Origin: Pseudoxanthomonas yeongjuensis
GTDB taxonomy: Bacteria; Pseudomonadota; Gammaproteobacteria; Xanthomonadales; Xanthomonadaceae
Direction: 5' to 3'
Length of the DNA: 64,000 nt
Assembly (NCBI RefSeq): GCF_010093345.1
Contig: NZ_PDWT01000001.1
Span: 682,001-746,000, forward strand
The stretch's first letter is position 1; each line of letters begins with the position of its first letter. Below, one piece after another: positions 25,322 through 36,938 of this stretch. The notes beneath the pieces were generated by a model. It was not told where the DNA came from and did no database searches. It saw only the letters and a list, made by a program, of their open reading frames with translations. The translations under genes were made by a program, and so were the position numbers.

Positions 25322-26224
25322 TCAGGCCCGCAATGCAGCCGCGAGCTGGGCACGCAGCTCGGGTTTGTGCGCGAACGGATCGGCCGGGTTGCGCAAAGCC
25401 ACCACGTCTTCGGCCTGCTGGCGCACCGCCTCCAGCGCATCGGGATGCGAAACTATGTAGAAGGAGTCGCGCCTGATCGCATCGAAGGTGCGTTCGGCGA
25501 TATCCGCCGCCGTGAGCTTCCCGGAAGCGACCGCCTTGCTGATCATCGCCTGTGCGACCAGTTGCGACTGGGTGGCCGGGGTCGGATTGGCCAGCCCGGA
25601 TGGGCGATTGCGGTGCGACTTGTGGATGCCGGTCGGGACGAAGTAAGGACACAGCACCGAGCAGCGCACCTGATCGGTGACCAGTGAAAGATCGTGGTAG
25701 AGGGTCTCGCTGAGCGACACCACCGCATGCTTGGAGACGTTGTAGGCGCCCAGGTTGGGCTGGTTCAACAGTCCCGCCATCGAGGCGGTGTTGACGATGT
25801 GTCCACGGTAGCCGGGATCAGACTTCGCAGCAGCCAGCATCAGCGGAGTGAACGTACGCACGCCATGGATGACGCCCCACAGGTTCACGCCCAGCGCCCA
25901 TTCCCAATCGCGCACGGTGTTTTCCCAGATCAATCCGGCCGCGCCGATGCCGGCGTTGTTGAACAGCAGGTGCACGCCGCCGAAGGTTTCCATCGTCGCC
26001 GCGGCGAGCGCTTCGACCTGCCCGCCATCGGAGACATCCACCACCCGTGCGATGACCTCGGCGCCCTGCGCTTCCAGTTCGACGCGGGTTTGTTCCAGCG
26101 CATCGGCCTGGATGTCGGCCAATACCAGTTTCATGCCCAGCGTGGAGCCCTTGCGTGCGAATTCGCGACCGAAGCCCGAACCCGCACCGGTGACCACCGC
26201 GACCTTGCCCTCGAATCCTTCCAT
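25322..26224 (-). CDS. Short-chain dehydrogenase/reductase
   Basis: 300 aa from the ATG after GGGAGGG. Classical SDR: cofactor turn TGAGSGFG (near 12-19), NNAG (about 91-94), catalytic Ser in NTASMAG, and the YNVSKHA Tyr/Lys pair. ADI-type acidic residue after beta2 suggests NAD-type or ambiguous cofactor use. A C-terminal extension beyond the usual 250 aa is present. It follows the next SDR gene with a 25-bp gap, so the two are co-transcribed. The substrate is unknown; related proteins act on fatty alcohols or sterol-like compounds. Confidence 0.88.
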   Translation of the reverse strand: MEGFEGKVAVVTGAGSGFGREFARKGSTLGMKLVLADIQADALEQTRVELEAQGAEVIARVVDVSDGGQVEALAAATMETFGGVHLLFNNAGIGAAGLIWENTVRDWEWALGVNLWGVIHGVRTFTPLMLAAAKSDPGYRGHIVNTASMAGLLNQPNLGAYNVSKHAVVSLSETLYHDLSLVTDQVRCSVLCPYFVPTGIHKSHRNRPSGLANPTPATQSQLVAQAMISKAVASGKLTAADIAERTFDAIRRDSFYIVSHPDALEAVRQQAEDVVALRNPADPFAHKPELRAQLAAALRA

Positions 26225-26249
26225 CGTGCCCTCCCAGGCGATGACGCGG

Positions 26250-27029
26250 TCAGACCGCGCTGTAGCCGCCGTCGACGGCGAGTATCTGTCCGGTAATGTG
26301 CTTGCCCGCATCGGAGGCGAACAACAACGCGGCGCCCTTCAGGTCTTCGTCGTCGCCCAAGCGTTGCAAGGGCGAATTGCCGATCAGCGTTTCCTCGCCC
26401 AGGGCCTTGATCAACCCTTGCGACATCTTCGACGGGAAGAAACCCGGGGCCAACGCATTCACCGTTATCCCGTACCTGCCCCACTCGCCCGCCAGGGTGC
26501 GGGTGAAGTTCACCAGCGCGCCCTTGCTGGTGTTGTAGGCGATGGTCTGCATGGCGCCCGGCGGATTGCCGCGCAGGCCGGCGATGGAAGCGATGTTGAT
26601 GATGCGCCCGTACTTGCGCGGGATCATCGAACGCTTGCCTAGCTGCTGGGTCAGCAGGAACAGCCCGCGGATATTGAGGTCGAATACCTTGTCCCAGGCC
26701 TCGGCCGGATAGTCCTCCGCCGGCGCACCCCAACTGGCGCCGGCGTTGTTGATCAGGATGTCGACGTGGCCGAGCTTTTCCATCGCTGCCTCGGCCAGCA
26801 TGCCGATATCCGCGTCCTTCGATCCATCGGCGGCGACCCAGTCCGCATCGATCCCCGACTTCTGCAGATGCGCCTGGGCCTGTTGCAATTCGTCGGCCTT
26901 GCGCGCGGACAGGACCAGTTTCGCGCCGTAGCCGCCCAGCGCTTCGGCCATCTGCAGGCCGAGGCCGCGCGAACCGCCGGTGATCAGGGCGGTCTTGCCG
27001 GTGAGGTCGAAGAGGTTCTTTTCAGCCAT
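26250..27029 (-). CDS. SDR family oxidoreductase (FabG-like)
   Basis: 259 aa, from the ATG of MAEKNLFDLTGK, preceded by GAGG. It shows TGGSRGLG (cofactor binding), NNAGASWGAP, the Ser in NIASIAG, YNTSKGA (Tyr-Lys) and the C-terminal ITGQILAVDGGYSAV found in FabG-like enzymes. It probably reduces a 3-ketoacyl or other carbonyl with NAD(P)H; the exact substrate is not readable. First gene of the SDR pair. Confidence 0.88.
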   Translation of the reverse strand: MAEKNLFDLTGKTALITGGSRGLGLQMAEALGGYGAKLVLSARKADELQQAQAHLQKSGIDADWVAADGSKDADIGMLAEAAMEKLGHVDILINNAGASWGAPAEDYPAEAWDKVFDLNIRGLFLLTQQLGKRSMIPRKYGRIINIASIAGLRGNPPGAMQTIAYNTSKGALVNFTRTLAGEWGRYGITVNALAPGFFPSKMSQGLIKALGEETLIGNSPLQRLGDDEDLKGAALLFASDAGKHITGQILAVDGGYSAV

Positions 27030-27230
27030 GCGTGCTTTCCTCGGTTGCAATGGGGTTTGGGCCTGCGCGAAAACGGCAGGATGGAGTCCCTGCTGATAAT
27101 GGCGACCTGAAGATATTCCTTGATTCCATTTCCAGTGGCCCTGGTCGGCAATCCCAGCTACAGAGGTGCCCTACATGCCTAGTGTAGGGCTCCGGCTGAC
27201 TGGAGATTCAGGTATCCGCCACCAACGATA

Positions 27231-27262
27231 TTGACTGTAGCCCACTCCAGGGTTGGCATAAT
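27231..27262 (+). promoter_or_regulatory. MerR/CueR-type promoter of the copA-copB operon
   Basis: TTGACT (27231-27236), 20-bp spacer and CATAAT (27257-27262). The overlong spacer with a weak dyad (CCCACTCCAGGGTTGG) is the hallmark of MerR-family activation. The layout and the ACTCCA block are shared with the promoter at 30053-30084, pointing to the same regulator. The first base of the coding region is 28 bp downstream. Confidence 0.55.
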
Positions 27263-27290
27263 CCGCGCATAGTCGACTGGATTACCTGCA

Positions 27291-29087
27291 TTGAAACCTC
27301 TTCAACCCAGCCACGATCCCGTCCGCCGCCAGTTCGTCACCGGGCTCGGCATGGTGGTCGCCGGCGCCCATCTTCCCTTCAGCGCCACCGCCGCCGACTA
27401 CACGACATCGTCGCCGACGCCGGAGCTCCGCGGCACCGACTTCGAACTAAGCGTCGCTGCCCTGCCGGTCAATCTCACCGGCCGCTCCGCAACCGCCATC
27501 GCCATCAACGGCACCCTCCCCGGCCCGGTCCTGCGCTGGCGCGAGGGCGACACCGTGACCCTGCGCGTGGCCAACCGCCTCGGCGTGGACACCTCGATCC
27601 ACTGGCACGGCATCCTGCTGCCTTCGAACATGGACGGCGTGCCGGGTTTCAGCTTCCACGGCATCGCTCCCGGTGAAACCTTCACCTACCGCTTCCAGCT
27701 GAAGCAGGCCGGCACCTACTGGTACCACGCCCATTCCAGCCTGCAGGAAGCCAAGGGCGTGTACGGCGCCATCGTGATCGAACCGCGCGACGCCGATCCG
27801 ATCGCCGCCGACCGCGACTACGTCGTGCTGTTGTCCGACTGGAGCGACGAGGATCCGCACGCCATCGTGCGCAAGCTCAAGATCCAGGCCGATTACTACA
27901 ACCGGCACAAGCAGACCGTGGGCGACCTGTTCAGCGATGCGCGCCGCGATGGCTGGAAAGCCACCATCGCCGACCGCAAGGCCTGGGGTGCGATGCGCAT
28001 GAGCCCGACCGACCTGGCCGACGTCAACGCCGTCACCTACACCTATCTGGTCAACGGCACGACCCCGGACGGCAACTGGACCGGCCTGTTCAAGCGCGGC
28101 GAGAAAGTGCGGCTGCGTTTCATCAATGGTTCGGCGATGACCTTCTTCGACATACGCATCCCCGGTTTGAAACTGACCGTGGTCGGCGCTGACGGCCAGC
28201 CGGTGCATCCGGTGTCGGTGGACGAGTTCCGCATCGGCGTGGCCGAGACCTTCGATGTCATCGTCACACCGGAGGAAGAACAGCCGTACACGATCTTCGC
28301 CCAGGCTATGGACCGCAGCGGCTACGCACGCGGCACGCTGTCGCCGCGTGCCGGACTGCAGGCGCCGGTGCCTGCGCTCGATGCCCGCGCGTTGTTGACC
28401 ATGACTGACATGGGTCATGGAGGCATGGCCGGAATGAAGGGCATGGAAGGCTCCTGCGGCGCCGGCATGAAAATGGGCGAAGGCGGTTGCGGCGCGAACA
28501 TGCAAGTCGGCATGGATCATTCGAAGATGGACCATGGCGCAATGAAACATGATGCGATGGCGGGCATGGTTTCGCACCCCGCCAGCGAATCCGGCAACCC
28601 CGCCGTCGACATGCAGACCATGACTCCCTCGAAGGCGCTGGACGATCCCGGCATCGGCCTGCGCGGCAACGGTCGCCGGGTACTGACCTATGCCGACCTC
28701 AAAAGCACTTTCGCCGATCCCGATCCGCGCGAGCCCGGGCGCACGCTCGAACTGCATCTCACCGGCAACATGGAGCGTTACGTCTGGGGCTTCGACGGAA
28801 TTCCTTTCTCCAAGGCCGAACCGATCCGCCTCAACCATGGCGAGCGCATGCGCATCGTGCTGGTCAACGACACCATGATGGAACACCCCGTCCACCTGCA
28901 CGGCCTGTGGAGCGACCTGGAAAGCGAAGCCGGCGAATTCCAGGTGCGCAAGCACACCATCAATGTGCCGCCCGGGCATGTCCGCAGCTATCGCGTCAGC
29001 GCCGATGCGCTCGGTCGCTGGGCCTACCATTGCCACATGCTGCTGCACATGGAACTGGGCATGTTCCGCGAGGTGCGGGTCGAATGA
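27291..29087 (+). CDS. copA: Copper-resistance multicopper oxidase CopA (periplasmic, Tat-exported)
   Basis: 598 aa with a TTG start. Tat-type signal RRQFVTGLGMVVAGAHL (about 12-28). Copper ligands are all present: HWHG (104-107), WYHAHS (144-149), HPVHLHG and the C-terminal WAYHCHMLLHMELGMF that builds the type 1 site and trinuclear cluster. A Met/His-rich segment (about 370-445: many MxGM, MDHSKM, MKHDAM) should bind Cu(I). It oxidises Cu(I) in the periplasm, lowering toxicity. It overlaps copB by an ATGA junction and has a MerR-type promoter. Confidence 0.95.
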   Translation: MKPLQPSHDPVRRQFVTGLGMVVAGAHLPFSATAADYTTSSPTPELRGTDFELSVAALPVNLTGRSATAIAINGTLPGPVLRWREGDTVTLRVANRLGVDTSIHWHGILLPSNMDGVPGFSFHGIAPGETFTYRFQLKQAGTYWYHAHSSLQEAKGVYGAIVIEPRDADPIAADRDYVVLLSDWSDEDPHAIVRKLKIQADYYNRHKQTVGDLFSDARRDGWKATIADRKAWGAMRMSPTDLADVNAVTYTYLVNGTTPDGNWTGLFKRGEKVRLRFINGSAMTFFDIRIPGLKLTVVGADGQPVHPVSVDEFRIGVAETFDVIVTPEEEQPYTIFAQAMDRSGYARGTLSPRAGLQAPVPALDARALLTMTDMGHGGMAGMKGMEGSCGAGMKMGEGGCGANMQVGMDHSKMDHGAMKHDAMAGMVSHPASESGNPAVDMQTMTPSKALDDPGIGLRGNGRRVLTYADLKSTFADPDPREPGRTLELHLTGNMERYVWGFDGIPFSKAEPIRLNHGERMRIVLVNDTMMEHPVHLHGLWSDLESEAGEFQVRKHTINVPPGHVRSYRVSADALGRWAYHCHMLLHMELGMFREVRVE

Positions 29088-29929
29088 AGACGCTCATTCC
29101 CCTGTGGTTGGCGCTGTTCGCACTGCCTGCCCATGCCCAGCACGAAGGCCACGGACAACCGACGCCACAGGATCACTCGCAGCACCAGATGCCAGCGACG
29201 CCGGTTCCGCAGCCGACCGATTCTCCTTTTCCGGAACCCACTGCCGCCGAGCGCGCCGCCGCCTTCCCCGACCTCGGCGGCATGGACATGCGCGAGCACA
29301 TGGTGGAAAACCCGCTGGTCGCGGTAATGCGCGTGGACCAGTTGGAGTGGAACCAGGACGATGCCCTGGGCTGGAACCTGCGCGCCGGCATCGGCCGCAA
29401 CTTCGACAAGCTGTGGTTGCGCAGCGAGGGCGAGAAGCCACAGGGCCACGACGCGCACGGTCACGCGGAACTGCTGTGGAGCCATGCCACAGGACCGTGG
29501 TGGGATCGCGTGATCGGCGTGCGCAGCGATTTCAGCGAAGGCCCTTCGCGCCAGTGGTTGGCGCTCGGCGTGGTCGGCCTGGCCCCGTACAAGTTCGAGG
29601 TCGAAGCCACCGGCTATATCGGCGCTTCCGGCCGCCTCGCCGCCAAGGTCGAAGGCGAATACGAGATCCTGCTGACCAACCAGTGGATCCTGCAACCGAA
29701 GCTGGAAGCGAATCTCTACAGCAAGGACGACTTCGAGAACGGCATCGGCAAAGGCTTGAGCGATGCGGAATTCGGCCTGCGCCTGCGTTATGAATTCAGC
29801 CCGCGGTTCGCGCCGTACGTCGGCTACGCGTGGTCGCGGAAGTTCGGCGACACCGCCGACCTGGCGGAATCGGCTGGCGAGTCGGCTACGGAGCATGGCT
29901 GGGTCGCCGGATTGCGCTTTTGGTTCTGA
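29084..29929 (+). CDS. copB: Copper-resistance outer-membrane protein CopB
   Basis: 281 aa. The ATG overlaps the copA stop. Signal peptide MKTLIPLWLALFALPAHA, then a His/Met-rich stretch (HEGHG, QDHSQHQM). The rest is a CopB-type barrel with DLGGMDMREHM, VDQLEW, DKLWLRSEGE and a terminal Trp-Phe as expected of outer-membrane proteins. It works with CopA in copper sequestration or efflux at the outer membrane. The His/Met-rich part is shorter than in plant-pathogen CopB. Confidence 0.93.
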   Translation: MKTLIPLWLALFALPAHAQHEGHGQPTPQDHSQHQMPATPVPQPTDSPFPEPTAAERAAAFPDLGGMDMREHMVENPLVAVMRVDQLEWNQDDALGWNLRAGIGRNFDKLWLRSEGEKPQGHDAHGHAELLWSHATGPWWDRVIGVRSDFSEGPSRQWLALGVVGLAPYKFEVEATGYIGASGRLAAKVEGEYEILLTNQWILQPKLEANLYSKDDFENGIGKGLSDAEFGLRLRYEFSPRFAPYVGYAWSRKFGDTADLAESAGESATEHGWVAGLRFWF

Positions 29930-29943
29930 TCCACTGGGAGAGC

Positions 29944-30018
29944 TGCCGTAGGAGCGACGTGAGTCGCGAAGGGTTTTGATCGGAGCGTCAATTCGCGACT
30001 CACGTCGCTCCTACGGCA
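29944..30018. repeat. REP-type palindrome (TAGGAGCGACGTGAGTCGCG family)
   Basis: Perfect 27-bp arms (29944-29970 and 29992-30018) separated by 21 bases. It lies 14 bp behind copB and ahead of the merR promoter, so it may end copAB transcription. A single half copy of the same element appears near 60440. Confidence 0.85.
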
Positions 30019-30052
30019 GTCGATCCGACTCCGGGATTTCCAGAACAAACCC

Positions 30053-30084
30053 TTGACTCTTGACCAGACTCCAAGGTGCAGAAT
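30053..30084 (+). promoter_or_regulatory. MerR/CueR-type promoter of the merR-ATPase-aag operon
   Basis: TTGACT (30053-30058), 20-bp spacer, CAGAAT (30079-30084). The spacer holds CTTGACCAGACTCCAAGGT, a dyad of the MerR-family kind (CTTG-N9-CAAG). It precedes the regulator gene itself by 27 bp, so the regulator likely controls its own operon. Confidence 0.6.
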
Positions 30085-30111
30085 GGCCGCTGCCCCCTTC
30101 CGGAGTCAGGC

Positions 30112-30506
30112 ATGAACATTGGCCAGCTCGCGCGCCTCACAGGCGCGCCCATCGACACCATCCGCTATTACGAACGCCAGCAATTGCTGCCGCCGCCGCA
30201 GCGCAGCGCCAGCGGCTACCGCCAATATGGCGACGACGACGTGGCCCGGCTGAACTTCATCCTCCGCGCCAAGACCCTGGGATTCAGCCTGCAGGAAATT
30301 TCCGAACTGCTGGCGATCAGCGCCAGTCGCAACGATGACATGGCCGCCGTAAAGCAGGCCGCCAGCGTCAAACTGGCCCGGATCGAAGCACAACAGGCCG
30401 AGCTCGCGCGCATGCACGCCGCATTGCTCACCCTGATCGATGCCTGCCCGGGGCATGGCGCACTGGACGAATGTCCGATCATCGCCGCGTTGGGCAAGGA
30501 GCCGGC

Positions 30507-30510
<4 letters not shown>
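30112..30510 (+). CDS. MerR-family heavy-metal regulator, CueR-like
   Basis: 132 aa from the ATG of [20 protein letters not shown], preceded by GGAG. The winged HTH (1-70) includes [19 protein letters not shown] and the [17 protein letters not shown] helix; a dimerisation coiled coil follows. The metal loop is [10 protein letters not shown] near residue 111, with Cys-x8-Cys rather than the Cys-x7-Cys of E. coli CueR, so Cu(I) is likely but another soft metal is possible. The gene overlaps the ATPase gene by ATGA and is the likely activator of both copper promoters. Confidence 0.88.
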
Positions 30511-32878
<2,368 letters not shown>

Positions 32879-32882
<4 letters not shown>

Positions 32883-33475
32883 AGCCGGCCCGGCTGCCGC
32901 GCGGGTTCTACCGGCGCGATTCGCGCGTGGTGGCGCCCGAACTGCTCAACAAGGTGCTGGCGACCGCCGACGGCCGCAGCGGACGCATCGTCGAAGTGGA
33001 GGCTTATTGCGGCGCGCTGGATCCGGCCGCCCACACCTTCCGCGGCAAGACCGCGCGCAACGCCACCATGTTCGGCCCGCCCGGCCATCTGTACGTGTAT
33101 TTCATCTATGGCATGCACTGGAACTGCAACGCCGTCTGTGGCGGCGAGGTCGTCGGCAACGGCGTGCTGATCCGCGCCCTGGAGCCGCTTGCCGGCCTCG
33201 ACCGGATGCGCACTGCGCGCGGCGGCATCGACAACGACCGCCTGCTCTGCAGCGGCCCCGCACGACTCAGCCAGGCGCTGGGAATCGATCGCAGGCTGGA
33301 CGGTGCCGACCTGGTGACCGGTGCGGCAGGCATCAGCATCCTCGACGACGGAACCGCGCCACCCGGACACGCCCTCGCCTCGCGCCGCATCGGTATCAGC
33401 AAGAGCACCGAACCGCTGTGGCGATGGTGTGTACCCGATAACCGTTATGTCTCCCGGTCGGCAGTGCGCTCGTGA
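32879..33475 (+). CDS. DNA-3-methyladenine glycosylase (Aag/MPG family)
   Basis: 198 aa, ATGA-overlapping the ATPase stop. It has [20 protein letters not shown], the catalytic Glu region [43 protein letters not shown] and the product-binding [11 protein letters not shown]. It removes alkylated or deaminated purines in base-excision repair. Its translational coupling to copper efflux is unusual; the coupling could simply be chance read-through. The end is followed by a REP-type hairpin that may terminate the operon. Confidence 0.92.
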
Positions 33476-33560
33476 ACCGTGCCGGATCGGCAGATACATG
33501 CCCATGGCATGTCCGCGAAACGGCTATCGAAGGGAACCTCTGAAAACCCTGCTTTTGATC

Positions 33561-33597
33561 GTCATTCCCGCTTTCGCGGGAATGACGACTTTTTTTG
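33561..33597. terminator. REP-type hairpin with T-run after aag
   Basis: GTCATTCCCGC and GCGGGAATGAC form an 11-bp perfect stem around TTTC. The plus strand then reads GACTTTTTTT. The hairpin is the widespread REP sequence of this family, and the T-run makes it a plausible rho-independent terminator for the copper/aag operon. Confidence 0.7.
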
Positions 33598-33620
33598 AGT
33601 TTTATTGTTGTTCCTGCAAA

Positions 33621-33656
33621 AACGACTTGGGCCCGCCGAAGCGAGCCCAAGTCGAT
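33621..33656 (-). terminator. Ancestral tRNA-Glu terminator, now separated from its gene
   Basis: CGACTTGGGC (33623-33632) pairs with GCCCAAGTCG (33645-33654); on the minus strand a TTTTTGC run follows. It sits 8 bp outside the left 53-bp repeat. It mirrors the hairpin at 55144-55179 at the other end. So this is the chromosomal terminator left behind when the element split it from the tRNA gene. Confidence 0.7.
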
Positions 33657-33663
33657 ACATCAG

Positions 33664-33716
33664 TGGCGTCCCCACGGGGATTCGAACCCCGGTGTCCACC
33701 GTGAAAGGGTGGTGTC
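33664..33716. repeat. Left attachment site (53-bp copy of the tRNA-Glu 3' end)
   Basis: 53 bases identical to 55188-55240, which is the 3' part (anticodon arm to CCA) of the intact tRNA-Glu gene. There is no matching 5' half here, so it is not a functional tRNA. The flanks differ immediately outside the repeat. It is adjacent to an integrase, as expected for an integration boundary. Confidence 0.95.
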
Positions 33717-33835
33717 GTGAGTCCGCCCTAGTTCGGCTGAGTTCGCCCGAAACCGCCATTTTGTCGGTATATATTGACTTTTATTTCCGGAATGGTACGG
33801 TGACGTTCGCCGGGATTCGCCCCGGTTTATTCCGG

Positions 33836-35137
33836 ATGACTCCGGAAAAAGGACATGGCTCCACCGTGGCACGGAATCCGCGAGATCATCGGCTGGAAAC
33901 CAGAGAGGCACGGCTCAAGCTGAAACCACGCAAGGAACCGTATTGGCGCCAGATTGTCCCTGGGACGTTTTTAGGCGTTTATCGCGGCTCTCGTGAGTCC
34001 GCTTGGATTGTCCGACAGCGCGCAGGCGCAGGGTATCGCCATCAACGCATCGGTACGCCAGACGATCACGCAACAGCTGATGGTGCTGTGGTGCTCTCCT
34101 ACACCCAGGCCGTCACGATGGCCACCAGCACCCAATCCGAAGCCCGTGAGGCACGGCCACGCCACTACACCGATGGCCTGACTCTCAATGCCATCATGGT
34201 TATCTACTTCGAGGATCACCTTGCTGGGAAAGGGTCCGAATACGACTCCAAGCGCTTCTGGGCCCGCCACGGCGAAACGACGATCGGAACCAAGCTGGTT
34301 ACCTCCCTGGACGCGGACGCGCTTAGGAAGTGGCACAAGGCGATGGCTGCCAAGGCTCCTACCCGGCGCGGCAAGAAAATGGAGTTCGACCCTACAAATC
34401 CGGAACAGCGGCGCGCGCGGCGCGCGACGGCGAACCGGGTCCTGACCATCGTCAAGGCCGCGCTCAACTACGCCTGGCGCAACGACAAGCTGCCGACCGA
34501 CCTGCCAACCTTCTGGCAAAAGGTGGAACCCTTCGAGCTGGGCGAGGATCCGCCGCCGCGCATGCTCGAGCGTGACGAGATAACCCGCTTACTCAATACG
34601 GCGGCCGTGGACCTTCGCGACCTGCTTACCGCGGCCCTGATGACAGGCGGGCGCCGGGGCGAGCTTCTGGCGCTACCAGTGCGCGATTACAGCCCCGGTC
34701 GCGGCACGGTGCGCCTTTACCAGTCCAAGACCGGCAAGACGCTGCTGCAGCCGCTTACATCCGAAGGTGTGGCCTTCTTCGATCGCGTCACTGCCGGCAA
34801 GGCGCCTGCGGACCTCATGTTCACGCGCGCCGACGGCCTGCCCTGGGGCCGCAGTGACCTGGTGCGCCCCATGCGCGCCGCTATCGACGCTGCAAAGCTA
34901 GAGGACGTGTCCTTCAAGACAACGCGGGCCACGTACGGAAAGCTGCTCCTGCTGGCCACCAAGGATATCGAAATGGTTGCCAAGGCCCTGGGCCACAGCG
35001 ACAGCCGAATCACGCGCAAGCACTACGCACAATATTTGCCGAACGAGATCGCCGCGGCCGTGGCCAAGATGCCAAGCCTGGGTGTGAATGTCGGCAGCAA
35101 AGTTTCCCCCATCGGGAAAAAGCGGCGGACAGGGTGA
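33836..35137 (+). CDS. int: Tyrosine recombinase (phage-type integrase)
   Basis: 433 aa. An N-terminal arm-binding region (about 20-95: [32 protein letters not shown]), core-binding domain (about 110-230) and catalytic domain (about 245-420). Catalytic residues: Arg in [13 protein letters not shown], Lys in YQSKTGKT, the box [20 protein letters not shown] and Tyr in KHYAQYLP. The box has Lys where His is usual in HxxR, a tolerated variant. It integrates and, with a directionality factor such as AlpA, excises the island at tRNA-Glu. Upstream, TTGACT (33774) with a weak -10 is a possible promoter. Repeated TTCGCC blocks (33740-33830) could be arm sites. Confidence 0.9.
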   Translation: MTPEKGHGSTVARNPRDHRLETREARLKLKPRKEPYWRQIVPGTFLGVYRGSRESAWIVRQRAGAGYRHQRIGTPDDHATADGAVVLSYTQAVTMATSTQSEAREARPRHYTDGLTLNAIMVIYFEDHLAGKGSEYDSKRFWARHGETTIGTKLVTSLDADALRKWHKAMAAKAPTRRGKKMEFDPTNPEQRRARRATANRVLTIVKAALNYAWRNDKLPTDLPTFWQKVEPFELGEDPPPRMLERDEITRLLNTAAVDLRDLLTAALMTGGRRGELLALPVRDYSPGRGTVRLYQSKTGKTLLQPLTSEGVAFFDRVTAGKAPADLMFTRADGLPWGRSDLVRPMRAAIDAAKLEDVSFKTTRATYGKLLLLATKDIEMVAKALGHSDSRITRKHYAQYLPNEIAAAVAKMPSLGVNVGSKVSPIGKKRRTG

Positions 35138-35185
35138 TTGAGGCACCCCGCCCGCCTTCCACAACTGTTCATTAGGAGAACAATC

Positions 35186-35443
35186 ATGGCAATTGAAAGC
35201 GTAGCAGTTTCCGATCCAGGCTTAGGAGAGGATTTCCAATACAGCGAACCTGACGTGTTCGAGCGTATCGGGACTCGGCTGGATGGGATTCATGCGATGG
35301 GCGAGCTAGCTATAGCCGCAGATGAGCAAGGACCTAGCCAAGAGATTCGCATGCGGATCTGGGATGCAATCAAGATTCTTGCTGAAGACACGCAACGTGA
35401 TCTAGCTGTACTTCATAAAGCTTCGTTCGGCCAAGCTGACTAG
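35186..35443 (+). CDS. Hypothetical small protein behind the integrase
   Basis: 85 aa, from the ATG preceded by TAGGAGAA. It is acidic and helical (ESVAVSDPGLGEDFQYSEPD, then an amphipathic AIKILAEDTQRDLAVLHK). No family is recognised. It lies 48 bp behind the integrase in the same direction, the place where phages and satellites often keep excision or superinfection functions, but nothing in the sequence shows such a role. Confidence 0.6.
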   Translation: MAIESVAVSDPGLGEDFQYSEPDVFERIGTRLDGIHAMGELAIAADEQGPSQEIRMRIWDAIKILAEDTQRDLAVLHKASFGQAD

Positions 35444-35531
35444 AATTCATCCTGCCACGGCTAGGCCGGCCAGCCGAAAGCGCGCCTACCTCAGCGCGCT
35501 GCCGTGGTTCTGATGAGGGCGCGAGGCGCGC

Positions 35532-35690
35532 ATGTCCACGAGTGAAGACGATCTGGATGATATCGATAGTGAGCAACTCAACTCGCAGATGCCGAAGCCC
35601 GACCTAGAGACGGCGCAGATGGCGCCCTACCGTATGGCCTCCCTCCCTCGCTCGGTGACGAACTGGCCTGAATTGGTCCGGGAAATATAG
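35532..35690 (+). CDS. Possible small acidic protein
   Basis: 52 aa, MSTSEDDLDDIDSEQLNSQM at its start, strongly acidic. It fits between its neighbours, and its TAG lies 5 bp before the ATG of the next gene, suggesting translational coupling. The ribosome-binding site is poor and no homologous family is recognised, so it is only a candidate. Confidence 0.4.
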   Translation: MSTSEDDLDDIDSEQLNSQMPKPDLETAQMAPYRMASLPRSVTNWPELVREI

Positions 35691-35695
35691 TCGTG

Positions 35696-36577
35696 ATGTT
35701 GAATAAGGAGCCTAGGAAAGACGGTAGAGGTGGGCGCCGTAAGCGGAGATTTCAGAAGCCGCAAAGTCTCGGCGAGATCGACCGAAAGGTGCTCGCCACA
35801 CTTCTGGAGAAGCTGGGGCCGAGAGAAACCAGCAGCCAGCGTGAGAGTGCGCTGAAGATTGTGGTCAAGGGCATCGAGATCTATCGAGAGTGCGCGCCTC
35901 GCGGTAGCGCGCTGACTGGCACTGTTCAGAAAAACCGGCGCGCGTTGGAGAAGCTCAAGAAGGGCAAGACGGAGACGGGGCAGTTGCCGTTCAATAGCTT
36001 CGCCCGCGTCGGCAAAACGCTCTATGGGGCCGCCAGCAACGGGCTATACCGGATTGAAGATGTTCCTGGCAGAAGTGCCGAAAGCTATGGGGATCTGGAA
36101 TCGGCCATCGCTGGCCCGCTGCGTACCCTCGCCGTCATTCAGCAGCTTGCCGCTGGATTCAGGAACGTCGACCCCAACATCCCATTCAATGGGATCGTCA
36201 ACGTAGGAACGAACGGGGAGCAAATCACCACCGGCGACGTCCTGTTGAACGACCTGGCAAAACCGCAGGATAGGGAGGCAGAACTGGCGGGCTATTGCTA
36301 CCTTGCACTGGCGAGAGGCTTGGAGAAGCGTGTCGTTTTGACGCAACCGAAGCACCACCCCAAGAGATCCGGATTCAATTACTGGCAGTTGCTGAGGTTG
36401 GCGTTGATTCAGGCCGGTGTGCCGCTTCCGAACGAGGAACTGCACAGCAATCCCGTTAGGCTGGAACGCCTCATGAAAGCAGGAGAGGAATCTGCTGCAA
36501 GAATGTTGGCGCCAGCAATCACGCACGCCGACGGCAGGACATTCAGCGACTTCGAAATGACTTTCTCTGAAACGTAG
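35696..36577 (+). CDS. Hypothetical island protein, 293 aa
   Basis: Starts with a highly basic tract (about residues 3-20: Lys/Arg/Gly-rich) and continues as a soluble helical protein. Possible nucleic-acid binding is suggested by the basic start only. No known motif is found. A GTG just before the ATG is an alternative start. It stands alone between the integrase group and AlpA. The 127 bp behind it hold a small CGGGA/TCCCG hairpin. Confidence 0.65.
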   Translation: MLNKEPRKDGRGGRRKRRFQKPQSLGEIDRKVLATLLEKLGPRETSSQRESALKIVVKGIEIYRECAPRGSALTGTVQKNRRALEKLKKGKTETGQLPFNSFARVGKTLYGAASNGLYRIEDVPGRSAESYGDLESAIAGPLRTLAVIQQLAAGFRNVDPNIPFNGIVNVGTNGEQITTGDVLLNDLAKPQDREAELAGYCYLALARGLEKRVVLTQPKHHPKRSGFNYWQLLRLALIQAGVPLPNEELHSNPVRLERLMKAGEESAARMLAPAITHADGRTFSDFEMTFSET

Positions 36578-36704
36578 CCGGGAGAGGTTTCCCGAGGCCT
36601 TACCTACCGATGCACTTGTTTTTGGTGTGGGTTATTTTCCTCGTCACCGGTTCGCCAACATCCACAGGAAGCCCGTGCTGTACGGGTGTAACTGAGGGTG
36701 CAAG

Positions 36705-36938
36705 ATGAACACTACTCCTACGGATGCGCTGGCGACGCCCAACCGCCTTATCCGCCTGCCGGAAGTGATTGCGCGTTGCGGTGTTGGTCGCACGACGATC
36801 TACGAAATGATCAATCGGGTCGAGTTCCCTGCACCCGTGAAGATCGGGCCACGCTCCAGCGCTTGGCCGCAAAACGAAGTCGATCGGTGGATCGAGGATC
36901 GTATTGCGGAGCGTAAAGACAAAGCGAAGGCGGCCTAA
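36705..36938 (+). CDS. AlpA-family DNA-binding regulator/excisionase
   Basis: 77 aa after a GAGGGTGCAAG site. The MerR-like HTH is typical: RLIRLPEVIARCGVGRTTIY, EMINRVEFPAPVKIGP and SAWPQNEVDRWIEDRI. AlpA proteins regulate integrase expression and act in excision of P4-like satellites and PICI islands. It starts a tightly packed run of genes, the next ATG following its stop directly. Confidence 0.88.
   Translation: MNTTPTDALATPNRLIRLPEVIARCGVGRTTIYEMINRVEFPAPVKIGPRSSAWPQNEVDRWIEDRIAERKDKAKAA

Noticed and set aside
33664..33738. Second tRNA-Glu gene
   Set aside because: Only the 3' part matches; the 5' acceptor and D-arm are missing, so it is an attachment-site remnant.
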